64,000 nt of DNA from Asterias rubens (GCF_902459465.1 NC_047067.1:15202840-15266839); one strand, 5' to 3'; counted from the first letter of the stretch, positions 44,085 to 56,454 are shown. Notes: a model not told the origin generated them from the sequence alone. A program made the numbers and translations.

Positions 44085-47000
44085 GAAATTCCCAATGGAA
44101 CTTGTGAACAGAATAATGAGTGTGTCCTACCTGTAATCTTTACGGGATCACCGTGGGTTTATCTTTGGAAGGGCTGAAGGTGAGACAGGTGACTTACTTG
44201 ACTTGACTTAATCCACCGACGCCATCAAATATGGAGAGGAAACACTGGTCCTGGTTAGGGGTATATTTAGCCCACTATGGTGGACTCTCCCGTTTTTTTT
44301 CAATGGCACTGACGTCCTATACCAGGGCTTCTGAAGGGACACAGCTTATATACAAACAGTTCTTGACAAATTTAGTCTACAAGGCCCTTGACTGTATTCA
44401 CAGTGGTATGCTTCTATTGCCACCACTGGGAATAAATTTCAGTATGTTGACCACTCTCTGGCCACGCCAGGTTGGACCTTACTCTCGTATCAGTTTCAGT
44501 TCGTGGCCCCCTATGCCAAACAGTTTACAACTCGAACGGCGTCCAAACCCTCAAGACTTGTTGTGTTTTGCTGTGTCCACTGTTACATCAACGTCATCTT
44601 GGTGCATAAAATGAACAGTTAACAATTATCATCTGGCAAACTTTCCAATTGACAAACACCTTTTATCAAGATAGCATGAATACGAGTCCAAGTTCCTTGG
44701 GGATTTTGTTACCTGGCTTGCTGTGGGTGTGTCCTTCATAGAGTTATAATACAGGGGCGTAAAGAGCATTGTTTTGCCGTTGAGAAAATGGTGCTGACCC
44801 ATCGTATTACACATGTCACATACCAGTTCACACAGCCAGCATTGTACGGGGTAATTTTGTATACATTTTACTCGTAGGGATTCGAACCCATTGTGGGCTA
44901 GCGCAGTTACGTGTATTGCTCTATAGTTCTATTACATAATTCTATGGTGTTCCATAATCGGTAATCAACATGGGCTGAATTATTATGTAAGAAAGCTGAT
45001 TCAAGAGGGCGCTATCAGATGGAATTTCTCAAAGCCGTATGTGTGGGTGTGTTCGACTTCCCTGTGTCGACCCTGCGCGGTGCTTATTTGGGTGAGTCTC
45101 TGAAAAGAGCTAATCGAACAATCACACCCTCTCGTGGTGACGTCATGCACCTCGGGTCAGAAGTGACCCGTTCCACAAGCAGGGCACTTGGGGCTGACCA
45201 ATGACGTCAAATCTATTCGAACGTACCGGGGGCCAATCGGGGTCGACCCAGGGAAGCAAATCGAACGCACCTTTAGACAGCTAACCATTTTTTGTGTGTT
45301 AAAAAAAACCCAGATGTGCATATACACGGCGCTGGACCAGTTTGTGGGTTGTGTTGCATTTGGACCGAAATGGCGTCCAACAACCAATGGCGCCATCATG
45401 TCGCAACTGTCTCAAAAGACATAGCTCTGGAATTTCTCAGTCGACATAAAATAATTATTGCCATTTTTATAAGCATTCCTATTTTGGACAGAATCTTCGG
45501 GTGTGTAAAGGGGGGGGGGGCACCGTAATCGCCGGGGACCGGGCGGAGACATACCACAGAATCTTCTAATCTATACAAGGGAAACTTTATTCAGCAAAAC
45601 AAGGGCGTGTGCGAGTGCAACTGGGCATAACTGAGGTGTGGTGTTATAGGGCCCGCTCAATGAACCCGAACAAAATTATTGTATAGATGATACGAATATG
45701 CTCTTTTGTGTATTCTGTACCATCGACATGTCATCACAGAGCAAGCTCAAATTGTAATAGATCCAGCCCTTCCTTTTTGGGTAATTTTTTAAACACCAGT
45801 TCCACGCTTGTCGGTCCTTCCAACAGAAAGACTAATAAAGAGCGCGGGGTTGCGGGGGGGGGGGGGGGGGTGGCTAGTCGTGTCATGCGGCGCACTATCT
45901 TGGTCATGTTCATTGTATCAAATAATACCAGCAATGAATTCAGTGTAGGCCTAGGCCTCCGGAAAAAGATCGAGACTTCTCCTTCCAGCCTCGGTTTGGT
46001 TGATTTGAGAGGGAGTAAATCAAGATGGCTGCACCATCAATAAAGGTCTATTGATCTTCAAGCGGACGTGTCGTTTTCCCAAGTTTTTCATTGAATGTCA
46101 TTACTTTTTGGTGATTTTGGGAGACCAAAATAAGTTTCATCCTCTTCCGAGTGAGCAGACACCATCCAACAAAACATTTCATTTTAATACATGTTTTGTT
46201 TCCATTCTTACGTTCGTTCGTGATTAGTGCAAAGCGGGATAAAAGTTTAAGAGTCAATGAACAATTTCCTCTCTACTGTAAAAAGCTGTGAGGCTTCTAA
46301 TTATTTGTTTTTGTTTACATTTTGAATCAGTTTGTAATGCTCCATTTTTTTTGATAATGTGTGTGACCCGCCATCCTTCCCAATAAATCGGGCTCTGCAA
46401 AGTGAACAGCGCCCTCTTTAGTTGTACTGTGCACACTGTTTACGTTCGGAGTTCCCCGACCTTCATTTCATGACGATTGTTACAATGTTTACCCAGACAG
46501 CTTTTCACGGTTTCCTTTGTTTCTGTAGACGTTAGAGGTTTATCAAGGATAGGATCGGCCTGCATGCAGAGACGAGAAAGATTTACCATCTTCCATGTCG
46601 AACTTACGCAAGTGGAATTAGAGGTATGCACACTCAAAATTGACAATCCGATGTGTGAAATTTCAAAGTTGTACACACTACACGTCGTACGTAGTCCGTA
46701 CGTCAGGTATTCAAATCCACATAAAAATTATTATTAATAGTTTGTCAGTTGAGTAAGTTCATGGATGGCGAATGGCGGATACCACCATGGAGCAACTCTA
46801 TTGCTCCATGCTGACCCTTGGACAGTGACAGACTAACATGATATTGATATTGTGCATGAATCCATGATTTGCATTTAATAGAGAATTGGGCCATCGGTGC
46901 TGAATCTTTCCCGAAGAATCTTCACTCACTTGCAATTATGCCCAGGTTTTTCACTTTCATTTGCTGCATCTCTACCTGTTCTCTTCTTAATCTTGGCCAC

Positions 47001-47391
47001 TTACTTATGACTTGGGTTAGACCTATAATGAGGATAATTGAGGGCACGGGTTGTTGTGCTCCTAGAGCTGTATTTGTTCCGCTATTGACTCCATGGATAT
47101 GGGAGTAAGCTCACTCAGCCCCACTGGTTGGAACTGGCCAACTATTTTCATGCAGGGCACAATGACGATGCACTAGTGGTTGCGGCCTCAACCGAGGTCT
47201 CCGTCTCGGTCGTGGTCCTGGACTGACCTTTTCACACAAAGAGTTAAATCCTGCCGGGAGGTGGAGCCTTTACTTTCAGTAACAAAACAAAAGTCCAGCA
47301 ATTTATGCAATTATGGATCATACAATCATCTTCCAGTACTCGCTAATCCACCAATCAGATGCTCGAACCGGAGTGTGATCATAAGCCATAA

Positions 47392-47700
47392 CCTACTCCC
47401 AGTTTATAGGCCTATATTGCACTCTATGTATTGCGAGTGTCAATGCGTCACGCTCTGCATACGGTCAGTGCAAAAATTACATTCTAAATTTTGCGCGTGC
47501 ATTGTTTCTTAATGAGGTTGACTTGTATGAGGCTGAAAGATAAATTTGTTATCACAAGCATGCTTGAGGAGTACGGAAAAATATAGTGCGTCTCACTGCG
47601 TCCCATATCCCAACAGCTTTCGGCCTTGCTTGATATGGGACGCAGAGGTTTTTTCCCCCGTATTCCACTCGAGCTTGTGTGATAACTCATAGTAGAAACC
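47392..47700 (+). mobile_element. composite fold-back element, plus orientation
   Basis: A leader (CCTACTCCCAGTTTATAGG, TATTGCACTCTATGTATTGC, CACGCTCTGCATACGGTCAG) is followed by AATGAGG and a hairpin. The hairpin arms are GTTATCACAAGCATGC with GCTTGTGTGATAAC, and GCGTCCCATATCCCAAC with TGATATGGGACGC. The same order occurs on the opposite strand at 53070-53400. Confidence 0.75.
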
Positions 47701-48068
47701 ACAGATTGACAGGGAAGTAGTGATGTATTGAGGATAAAGAACAATGTTACATTTTATTTTACCCTACACTGGTGTGTGAAAAGCACTGTATGCTCAGCGC
47801 TTTCCCAAGTCCCACAAAAAAAACATGCATACACCCTGCAGGATTAACACGATGTGTTCAAGGCTGAGTGGCCTACCGTTACGAAATAGAATGACGACTC
47901 AAACATTCATTTGATGTCCTTTAAATAAGATTTATATTGTTGGTTTTACCTTTAACCGATGTGTGATTTATATATTTATAGCATTGTGCACCTGTGGAAG
48001 GATTTATAACCCAAAACACTCTGCATTCTGCAAATGTGTTAACCACCACTTGCGCACTCGACCTGCCT

Positions 48069-48251
48069 GGGCCCTGTTTCATAAAGCATAAAGCATAAAA
48101 ACTTGGTACGCACAGAAATATATTGCTTAGGAGAAACATGTTACCACCCTAAATACCATACCGTTTATCATTGGTGCGACTGGAACCATACTTGAATATT
48201 ATTTGCTAAGCAGAATTATCTACTTGACAGCTTTATAAAAGTGAGCCCTGG
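48069..48251. mobile_element. palindromic MITE (GGGCCCTGTTTCATAAAGC type)
   Basis: GGGCCCTGTTTCATAAAGC at the left pairs with GCTTTATAAAAGTGAGCCC at the right. The interior includes ATTGCTTAGGAG and TTTGCTAAGCAGAAT. Related in style to the insertion at 52389-52585. Confidence 0.7.
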
Positions 48252-49022
48252 TGTTGAGAGGCTAGTTCAACTCCTATAATTTAAAGAAGATGACCGACAA
48301 AACAAATAAGTTTCATTTAAATATAATAATTTAGTCAGGATAAAGAGGATTTTAGAACAATTAGGCCCTAAAAGGGAAAATACAGTACATCATTGGTAAA
48401 TGGTTGATTTTTCAAGAAATTCATTTGGGACAAAAAACAAGGAGACCTTAGTCCTCCGAGGCTGACATTGTCTTAAAGAAAGCAAAACATCTCATCATAA
48501 TTGCATGTAGTTTATAAATTGATTGATAGAGTCTGTACAGACCTAAGACTTCTTGCAGTAGGGCCTGTCGATAGCCATTCAAGCTTAGTTCAAGATAAGA
48601 CAAAATTGAAATACCACTGTAATTTTCAGACGATAAGCCGCCGGGGCCCACTGTCTTGGCTCTGCTTACCACAAAATTTCTGCGCTAATGATTTCTGTTC
48701 TCTGCTTGCATATTTCTGCGCTATAGCTGTGTAAGCAAGGATGCCTAGTATCGTGCACAAGTCAAAATTCCCTGTTAACCTGTGAAGTACGCTTGACATA
48801 AGCGCAGAATTCTCTGCTTCCGCATGAGCCAATTATTTGCTTACGGTAAGCATAGCCATGAAATTTGGTCAAGTTTGTGACATTGGCCAAACATTTGATG
48901 TAGTATTTTGATTGATATTCTAGCGTGATTGTTATATTCCCAGGAACAACCAGAAGGCAGGAAACACACTGTAAGTCAACACAACCAGGAGTCTTGTTTG
49001 CTCTGGCAAATTAGTGGACACC

Positions 49023-52000
49023 ATGGCTGCGTTTGGTGAGGAGGACTGCATGACGAGTAGTCTGTATGACACAACGCAGGGTTCTCAGCCATTAAAACGT
49101 GTTGAGCCGTCCGTGCTCAAGTTCACCAAAATTGTCGTCCCAACAGATTTAGAGAGACTACGGCAACACAAAGTCAACATTGTGAAGGTATTGTGATTCT
49201 CATGTCAATATTATTCACTGCTTCAGACTATTTCTGGTATTGATAGAATTGGTTGTGGTTTTGTAACTTGTTTTGGGTAACTGAGTTTAGGAAAGAAACC
49301 AATATATCAAGTTATTGAGGAGTGATTTGATTCGTCTGCAAAGGACTGAAGGAAAATTAAAGGTGGGCGAAGAGAGACTGGTTGAAATGCTTACGTACGT
49401 TATTTGCTATAACCTTAATTTTGCTCAGCCCCCGGTGGTCTCATCCAAGACTTCTGGGAAGAGCTGAAGAGCTCGTACAAGTTCTTGTTAACGAAGTATG
49501 TTCTGCTTGTGTAGTGAAGTGATGCTATACAAAATCTTGGCCCGACCCCCTGAACCATTCATTGTTTTTAGTTTTAGTAAATCCAATTTAAGTGCTCACT
49601 TGTGACCAATCAAACAAGACATTGTACTTAACTTTATTCCAAATCTTGCTTGCAAATTGCTTACATTCAAAACAGACCATCTCAGCGAGACACAGGAATA
49701 CCTGGCAAACAATGTTCTTGTTGTAATAATATTTGCCTTTTGTTTTCTTTAGTTTCACAAACAAAGAAACTGGGAGAAGCTTACCACAGAGCAAATTAAT
49801 GCCCGGCAAACAGTTCAGGTAAATCAATTATTGACCAGCAGTTACTCTACTCTATTCCCTGGGAGCAACGTTGGGGATTAACGGCCGGCCCTTTCACACT
49901 TTGATTGCTTTACCCCTGATCTACCCTGGGTAATGGCAACCCCTGCTCTGGACTAGTGGTAAGCGATAAAACGCTGGGGTATTCTTAAAATGTGCAACCG
50001 GAACCATGTGGAATAGGGACACAGTGTGAAAGTCACCGGGTAACCAAGGGGTAAAAAAAAAAGTTTCCCTAGGGCTGTATCAAACAGGGATAACAAAGAA
50101 CCAAAGGATGTAATGGTTTTATAAATGTTTTATAATAGCAAACTTATGCCTAGCAAACAGTTCAGGTAAACCTGTTATTGACCAGCAGTATGGTGTGTTT
50201 TATTTAATAAGGGAATCAATGTGTGGTGAAGAGGATTTCAACTAGTGGTTTAATCCCAATGAGGCCTGGTTCTTGATAATTTTACCAAGACGAAGTCATG
50301 AACCAGGCCTCGGCGGGTTTAAACCACTAGTTGAAAACTGATTCAACACACCTTGATTCCCATTCATAAATACCTTTTCAGTCAAAAAAAATCAACACTT
50401 TTGGTAAAAAAAATAAAATAAATGCAAAAATTATAATTGTTCAATGATTTCTTTCAACACAACACCCCTCAAGCTATGAAATGGTAAGGCCCTCCGCCGC
50501 CCTCGGGTAAACAACTCCTTATAAGGGAATGCTGTGGGCGTCGCGCGTATCGCGTGATGTGGCACAACTGTCCAGCCGTTGCTCTTGACCAATAGGAATG
50601 AAGAAACGGTCTTATAAGAACAGGTGCAAGCAGGCATGTCACGCCCATGTTTCAACAATTTTTACCGGTGTTTTTACACACACCCATGTGACGCGCTCTC
50701 CACCAATAGGAATAGCGAAAATGTCCGAGGTATTTATGGATGGCAAATTAATGCCCAGCAAACTGTCCAGGTAAATCCATTATTGACCAGCAGTTCCTCT
50801 GATTCATTTTTATAATGACTGAGGAAGGTAACCTGTATTTAAGGGATAACTTGAATACTATATATCATGGTTGAAGCAAGGCTATTTAGGAAGGTAACCT
50901 GTATTTAAGGGATAACTTGAATACTATATATCATGGTTCAAGCAAGGCTATTTATTGTGACCTTATTTGGTCTTCAATATGTGGCATTGTGTCCTCACCC
51001 CCATTTTTTTCCCCTTTTCCTTGGATTCTCAAAAATATTTTGTAGTTTGTTTATTTGTTGTATTTCTCTTGATTTTGCAAAAGGGTTAACACTTTTGTGT
51101 AATTTATCAACAGCAACTAAAAGCAAACATACGTGAGATGGAAAAGACAAGGAGCCTTATTAGAGAAGAAGATCTCCCGTCCTTTGATAGTAGGGTGACC
51201 CCCGTGAAAGAGGAAGCAATCCATGCTGTTGTTGATTTCCTTGAGATGAATGATACTGAGCAAGCACCACTAGGGGGTGCTCATACTAGGAACTTTGTAT
51301 CACAAGGGGACTCAATGTTGAGACACAGAAATTTGGGTTCCAGTGACGAATTTGAAGGTTTGTAAATTCTTGAATGGTTTAATTGTTATTTGTATTTAAA
51401 TGAATGAATTTGGGCTTACTTTGATCTTTGAATTCTAACTATTGAACTAGGGATGAGTTTAGTTGAAGCCCTGTTGGAGGCAACAGAAACTGAACAGTGA
51501 AACATGCCATTGAAACAAATTGGTCAAACAGAATAGTGAAAAATACAGTGAAATGAAATGGTGGAAACAGAGTCAAGCCTGGTTCATACTTCCTGCGAAT
51601 GCGACACAAATTTTGGCGTCACAGGGCTGTTTTCGCTGCGAATGTTTGGCAGGAGTTCAGCACAAGTCAAATGATGCGGAATATTTGTTGCGATTTTGTG
51701 ACGACAAAATTTGTGCCGAGTTGCGAAAGGTATGAACCGGCCTTAATGAATTAGAACAGTGAAACAGATCAGTGAAACAAAACTGTTAAAACAGAACATT
51801 GAAATATAATACAGTGAAATAAACAGTTAATCAGGTTGCAAACATCAAACAAACTGTCAATAAGTTCTTGGTGTGTTAGTTATCAAAATCCTTATTGCAC
51901 AGTATTTTCGGGTTATGGACATGGTATTTGTAAAGATTGAAAATGCAGTAAATGATAATTTTGCTAGCAGATCAACATGTGATACTTATATTCAAGTGCT

Positions 52001-54649
52001 GAAAAATAACACTCTTTTGTTTATTTCTATTGGAAAACATTTTAATGATACTTATTCTTCACTGCTGTCTCCCTTGTTTGTTATGTAGTCATTAATGCAC
52101 AAGAAACCATTCCTGAAGACACCCACCAAGCCGAGTCAGAACGCGAGTTAGAACGTTTGATGCAGCAGCAAGCAGATGCACAAAGCAAGGCATCATTAGA
52201 AGCATGGGAGAATCTTCACAATGATCTAATCTCATTAAACTCAGTCATTCATGAGTTTGCTACACATGTTAGGGTAAGGGAAACAGTTGTTATATTAGTG
52301 AGAGAACATTGTACATAGTGCCCAGCCCAGTAGACATCAAAAACCCAAGTTGCCTCTAGTCATCAGGCTAGTTGGATGGTCTAGTGGTAAGACATCTTGG
52401 CCCAATATCATAGAGCTGCTCAAGCAGATTGTTTAAAAATTCCTGCTTAGCAATAAAGAGCAGGATACCAGTCACAAATTGTACATGTGACATGTCATTT
52501 CGGCTGCTAACCTTATCATAGTAAGCATAACTTTGCTGTGCTGAGCTTTTTTGTGCTTAAGCAGGTCTATGAAAATGGGCCCTGCTCTAGCAATGCAAAG
52601 GTCGTAGGTTCGAATCCCACCCGAGTGATTTGGCTGGAGTTTTTTCCCCAAAATAAACTCGGGGCAAGTACTGAGTATACAGTGCCTCATACAGAATGGT
52701 GTATAAATAAAATACAGTTTATTTTCCAATTCGCATAGTTAAAGATATTTATGATGGGGTGAATCAGGAAAAAAAAAAATGAAACAAAATTTGAGCCTGC
52801 TCTATCTTGGCTGTGTAGCCCAATCTTTGAAATGTCCCCATTATGTCAATAGATTTGTCAGGGGATGCCAGTCTGAAGTCATAGGACCAAATACTGCCGT
52901 AAACCCAGGGTTTAAGGTTATGCTCAATTTATAATACAACCTGAGTAGTGTGGGCATCCGAGGGGGTTGCATATAATAATGTAGTCTTACATACATGTAG
53001 CATACGTATCCATGAATGAGGCTTTAAGAAGCACTTGAACAAAGAGAGACACTTTTTAAAGACAGGTTTTGAAGTTATTATAAGTTATCACACAAGCATG
53101 AGTGGAATACAGAAAAATATAGCGCTTCTGCGTCCCATATCCAACGAAGCTGAAGGCAGAGTTGGACATGGGACGCAGACACGCTATACTTTTCTGTATT
53201 CCACGAGCGCAAGTGTGATAGATAACAAATAAATGTTTATCTTCCAGCCTCATTAAGTCAATGAGGTTAGGTTATGTTTTTGTTTTAGATTTTTCAGACG
53301 CAAAGTTTAGAATGTAATTTTTTGCACTGACCGTATGCGGAGCGTGTGACGCACTGACACTCACAATACGCAGAGTGCAATATAAAAACTAGGAGTAGGT
53401 CGAGTTGGATATGGGACGCAGACGCGCTATATTTTTCCGTATTTCCATGAGCGCGCGTGTGATAACGTATTTATCTGCAAGCAAACTTAAGAACAACAAT
53501 AAGAACACACAATACGCATGGTAGTGATATTAGCCGTGCAATACAGGTTTTTATCACCACTCCATTCTGCGAATCTGACTGCAGGATAAGCGCTTACTGG
53601 AAGATAACATCTGATATCACTTTGAGCATCTGATTGGAGGACTAGCGCATACTGGAAGATAATATACATTATGAGACGAATTCATGTAGCACTTTATTAA
53701 AGGGTTTACAGGGGGAAGCAGACGCCCCAAGCTTTCAATCACATAGTCTTGCTTCTAATCTAATCTGTTGAAATGTCACTAAAGTAACTTTTTCATGGAT
53801 GACATAATTATTTTCTTTTTCAGGTTCAGGGTGAAATAGTTGACAGCATCGAGGATCATGTCGACAAATCACAAGATCATGTGTCTACAGGTCGCAGGTA
53901 TCTGATAAAGGTATGTTTGAATGAAAAAAAAAGATTACTTGTTGCAGCAGCCATACCAGCTGAAAACCAACTTGGTTTCAATTTTTTACCATCAATGATT
54001 AAGTCAATATAGAAAGGTTTGCGGTAACACCATGTAATGACTATCTCTAATGAGTTGGGGTGGTTCTGAAAAGAACCGTTGGTTTCAACTCGACGTTTCG
54101 ATTAGTATGCTCTGATCGTCTTCTGATCGTCTTCTTTCTCCAGAAGATGATCAGAGCATACTGATCGAAACGTCAAGTTGAAACGTACGGTTCTTTTCAG
54201 AACCACCCCAACTCATTAGAGATAGTCATTACATGGTGTTACCGCAAACCTTTCTATATCGTATTTCTCTACCATGCAAAGTTTCAAATCCTACTAATGA
54301 TTTAGTCATTACTCACAAAATATGGTTGCCCACCTTTACAAAAACTATATGTTTACATCTGTTCCTATTGCAGGCTTCCTCTCTTAAAGCTGCTCTCTTT
54401 CCAGTCAGTGGGGCTATCATTGGAGGATGTCTCGGGGGTCCAGTGGGCCTTTATGCAGGCATGAAGGTGGGAACTGTCGCTGCTCTGGGTGGGGGTGCTC
54501 TGGGCTACGTCAGTGGTAGGTTCTTGAAGAAAAAGAAAGACAGGCAGGCAAGTTTGGAGTTGGAAGAGATGGGGGAACAAACGGCTGAGAGTAGAAGAAG
54601 AACATCGTCTGATCCAGGGTTGAATAATGAAGTCAAGAAAACAAGATGA
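49023..54649 (+). CDS. STX17: syntaxin-17, 6 coding exons
   Basis: Coding exons 49023-49187, 49753-49818, 51114-51357, 52089-52273, 53824-53910 and 54374-54649 join to 340 residues (vertebrate STX17 is about 302). Introns are GT-AG. The first coding exon may begin at an acceptor at 48941-48943. The N-terminal helical region contains the family signature KFTKIVVPTDLERLRQHKVN (residues 33-52) and NIREMEK. The SNARE helix spans about 195-248 (AWENLHNDL, VQGEIVDSIEDHV), with Gln222 the likely Q-layer residue. Residues 255-299 form the glycine-rich double membrane segment (GAIIGG, GGPVGLYAG, AALGGGALG), followed by a KKKK basic stretch and a polar tail. In animals STX17 sits on completed autophagosomes and pairs with SNAP29 and VAMP8 for lysosome fusion, and also acts at ER-mitochondria contacts. 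The linker between the N-terminal domain and the SNARE is longer and divergent. Confidence 0.93.
50211..50361. mobile_element. palindromic MITE in STX17 intron 2
   Basis: GGGAATCAATGTGTGGTGAA and AACTAGTGGTTTAA at the left pair with TTTAAACCACTAGTTGA and TTCAACACACCTTGATTCCC at the right. Confidence 0.75.
50536..50733. mobile_element. dispersed MITE in STX17 intron 2
   Basis: Contains GCGCTCTCCACCAATAGGAA and TGTCCGAGGTATTTATGGA at the right, and CTTGACCAATAGGAATGAAG at the left. The former block is the reverse complement of sequences near 7015-7065 and 12000-12050. Confidence 0.6.
50823..50954. repeat. 66-bp tandem repeat, two units
   Basis: GGAAGGTAACCTGTATTTAA starts at 50823 and again at 50889. 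The units differ at a single base (GGTTGAAG versus GGTTCAAG). Confidence 0.92.
51575..51744. mobile_element. palindromic MITE in STX17 intron 3
   Basis: AAGCCTGGTTCATACTTCCT and GCGACACAAATTTTG at the left pair with CAAAATTTGTGCC and AAGGTATGAACCGGCCTT at the right. It splits a GTGAAACA-rich simple tract (about 51490-51830). Confidence 0.8.
52373..52680 (+). mobile_element. tRNA-derived SINE split by a nested MITE
   Basis: GGTCTAGTGGTAAGACATCT (box A side) and CTGCTCTAGCAATGCAAAGG, then GTAGGTTCGAATCCCACCC (box B side), would be contiguous in a SINE head. They are separated by about 190 bases whose ends, CCCAATATCATAGAGCTGCT and TCTATGAAAATGGGCCC, are inverted copies (about 52389-52585). Confidence 0.75.
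53070..53470 (-). mobile_element. composite fold-back element, minus orientation
   Basis: The hairpin (TTATCACACAAGCATGAGTG, CTGCGTCCCATATCCAAC and complements) lies at about 53070-53235. Then comes CCAGCCTCATTAAG and the leader in reverse (GACCGTATGCGGAGCGTG, CACTCACAATACGCAGAG, ACTAGGAGTAGG), ending near 53400. An extra half hairpin (GATATGGGACGCAGACGCG) follows to about 53470. Same element as 47392-47700, inverted. Confidence 0.75.
54016..54272. mobile_element. 257-bp palindromic repeat in STX17 intron 5
   Basis: Left arm GAAAGGTTTGCGGTAACACC, then GTTGGGGTGGTTCTGAAAAG; right arm CTTTTCAGAACCACCCCAAC, then GGTGTTACCGCAAACCTTTC. The centre contains TCGACGTTTCGATTAGTATG and its inverted partner CATACTGATCGAAACGTC. 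Single arms occur at 36560-36725 and 18289-18420. Confidence 0.85.
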
Positions 54650-55258
54650 AGTATTCTTGAAGATTTGATACTGTATTGATGGTCATGCTAGGTTATGGTG
54701 TAGTAAAATGTGACTCCATGGTTTCTTACTCATTGGATGTCTGACAATATGGCATAGACAAGTCATTGTGTGCTTGGAAGAAGGATGCGATGAAAAAATT
54801 ATTGTGTGTCAAGACTGTTGAGTGTGAAAGTTTGGTCAGGTTTCTGCCATTCATTGGTCAGCATTGGGAGGTTAAATTCTGAATAGATGGGAAAACATCT
54901 CTGGGGTAATTTGACATGTTTTCTTTTGTCAGGAGCCATTCAAATTATTTACGGCCCTTTGTTACTGGGAAAGGTACTTTGTGTGCCTACAAGAAGGGTG
55001 TAGAACCTATATTGTCCTTTTCCAGGCAAACAACAAAATGTACATAAAAAATACATGTTATATGATATGTGGTGGAGGTAACTACACTAGTGGTGTTATT
55101 TTTTCTTATCTTTTTTTGGGGGGCGGGGGAGGAGCAAGCAGAGGGCCAATCAATATATCGATTGAACCATTCAATGTGCATTTCTTTGATCTGAATGGAG
55201 CAGGGTGGTGGGGTGCCCAACAGGACCCCTCCTGGTTACGCCTCTGATCTACACTGTA

Positions 55259-55610
55259 CACAGGCACTGGACACTTTTGGTAATCTATACTCAAAATAGT
55301 TGATTAGCATAAAACCTCACTTGGTAACAAGTAATGGGTAGAGGTTGCTAGTATAAAGCATTGTGAAAAACTGCTACCTCTGAAGTGATGTAGTCTTTGA
55401 GAAAGAAGTAATTTTCCACGAATTAGATTTTGAGGTTTTGAGGTCTCAAAATCAAGCATCTGAAAGAACACAACTTTGTGTGACAAGGGAGTTTTTTTCT
55501 TGTTGACCATTTGAGTTCAAATTTGCACAGTTTTTTGTATGCATATGTTGAGATACACCAAGTGCGCAGACTGGTCTTTGACAGTTACCAATAGTGTCCA
55601 GTGCCTTTAA
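55259..55610. mobile_element. TTAA-type MITE copy
   Basis: CAGGCACTGGACACTTTTGG at the left (TTAA lost) and ATAGTGTCCAGTGCCTTTAA at the right. Confidence 0.85.
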
Positions 55611-56066
55611 ATTGAGTGTGTGAAACCTTTCACAAGAAAACTGAGCAGAAAAGAGTTTCAGGCAATTAATGGTCAATGTAGGAAGTTAAATATCTGACAA
55701 TTGACATAAGAATGGAAAAGCATAGTTAGGACAATAACTATTGTAAATTCATGAGATTACTACTAGGATTTCATTTTACTCATGATGACTTTTTGTTTTT
55801 GTGAACGTTGTTGTATGCTTTCTTAGCAGAAATATGTAAAACCAATGGCCGGAAACAATTCTGTATCCTGTCACCAATTGTTCATATGTAATTTTTTTTT
55901 TAAGTATCTAATTTACTCAAATGAAATATTCCCTTTGGTAAAAAGTGGGTAAAAAAGTGGTGGCTGGATATGGTAATCTTTCCCAAGTGTGGTTTCCGAT
56001 TATTAATAAAGGCATGAAATGTAGAGCCCTCAACATGTGTACATGTAGGTCAGCCTCTGTACTTAA

Positions 56067-56454
56067 TTAAAGGCAGTGGACACTATTGGTAATTACTCAA
56101 AATAATTGTTAGCATAAAACCTTACTTGGTAACGAGTAATGGGGAGAGGTTGATAGTGTCAAACACTGTGAGAAACGGCTCCCTCTGAAGTAACGTAGTT
56201 TTCAAGAAATAAGTTATTTTCCACTAATTTTATTTCAAGACCTTAGTATTAGATTTTGAGGTCTCGAAATCAGGCATCTGAAAGCACACAACTTCGTGTG
56301 ACAGGGGTGTTTTTTCTTTTATTTTTAGCTCGCAACTTCGACGACCAATCAATGAGCTCAAATTTTCACAGGTTTATTTTATGCATGTATGTTGAGATAC
56401 ACCAAGTGAGAAGACTGGTCTTTGACAATTACCAATAGTGTCCAGTGTCTTTAA
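56067..56454. mobile_element. TTAA-flanked MITE copy
   Basis: TTAAAGGCAGTGGACACTAT and ATAGTGTCCAGTGTCTTTAA, with a central hairpin around CAAGACCTTAG and TGAGGTCTCGAAAT. Confidence 0.88.

Larger units (their letters stand above)
42874..48943. other. intergenic between Kunitz gene and STX17
   Basis: No gene supported. It holds palindromic elements at 43950-44084, 47392-47700 and 48069-48251, a minus-strand tRNA-like SINE head near 44869-44940 (GGGATTCGAACCCATTG), and poly-G runs near 45510 and 45858. The frame at 44231-44614 lacks any domain. A 5' non-coding exon of STX17 could lie here but cannot be placed. Confidence 0.5.
49791..50795 (+). repeat. three copies of the exon 2/intron 2 boundary of STX17
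   Basis: About 52 bases spanning the 3' end of coding exon 2 and the following intron start (CAAATTAATGCCCGGCAAAC, AGTTCAGGTAAATC, TTATTGACCAGCAG) recur, diverged, at 50138-50190 and 50742-50795. Only the first is attached to the rest of the exon. The later two are partial and separated by inserted elements. Confidence 0.8.

Noticed and set aside
44231-44614. 127-codon plus frame
   Set aside because: I considered a decayed transposon protein because a second frame also reads plausibly (SLATPGWTLLSYQFQF), but neither frame shows a recognisable catalytic motif.
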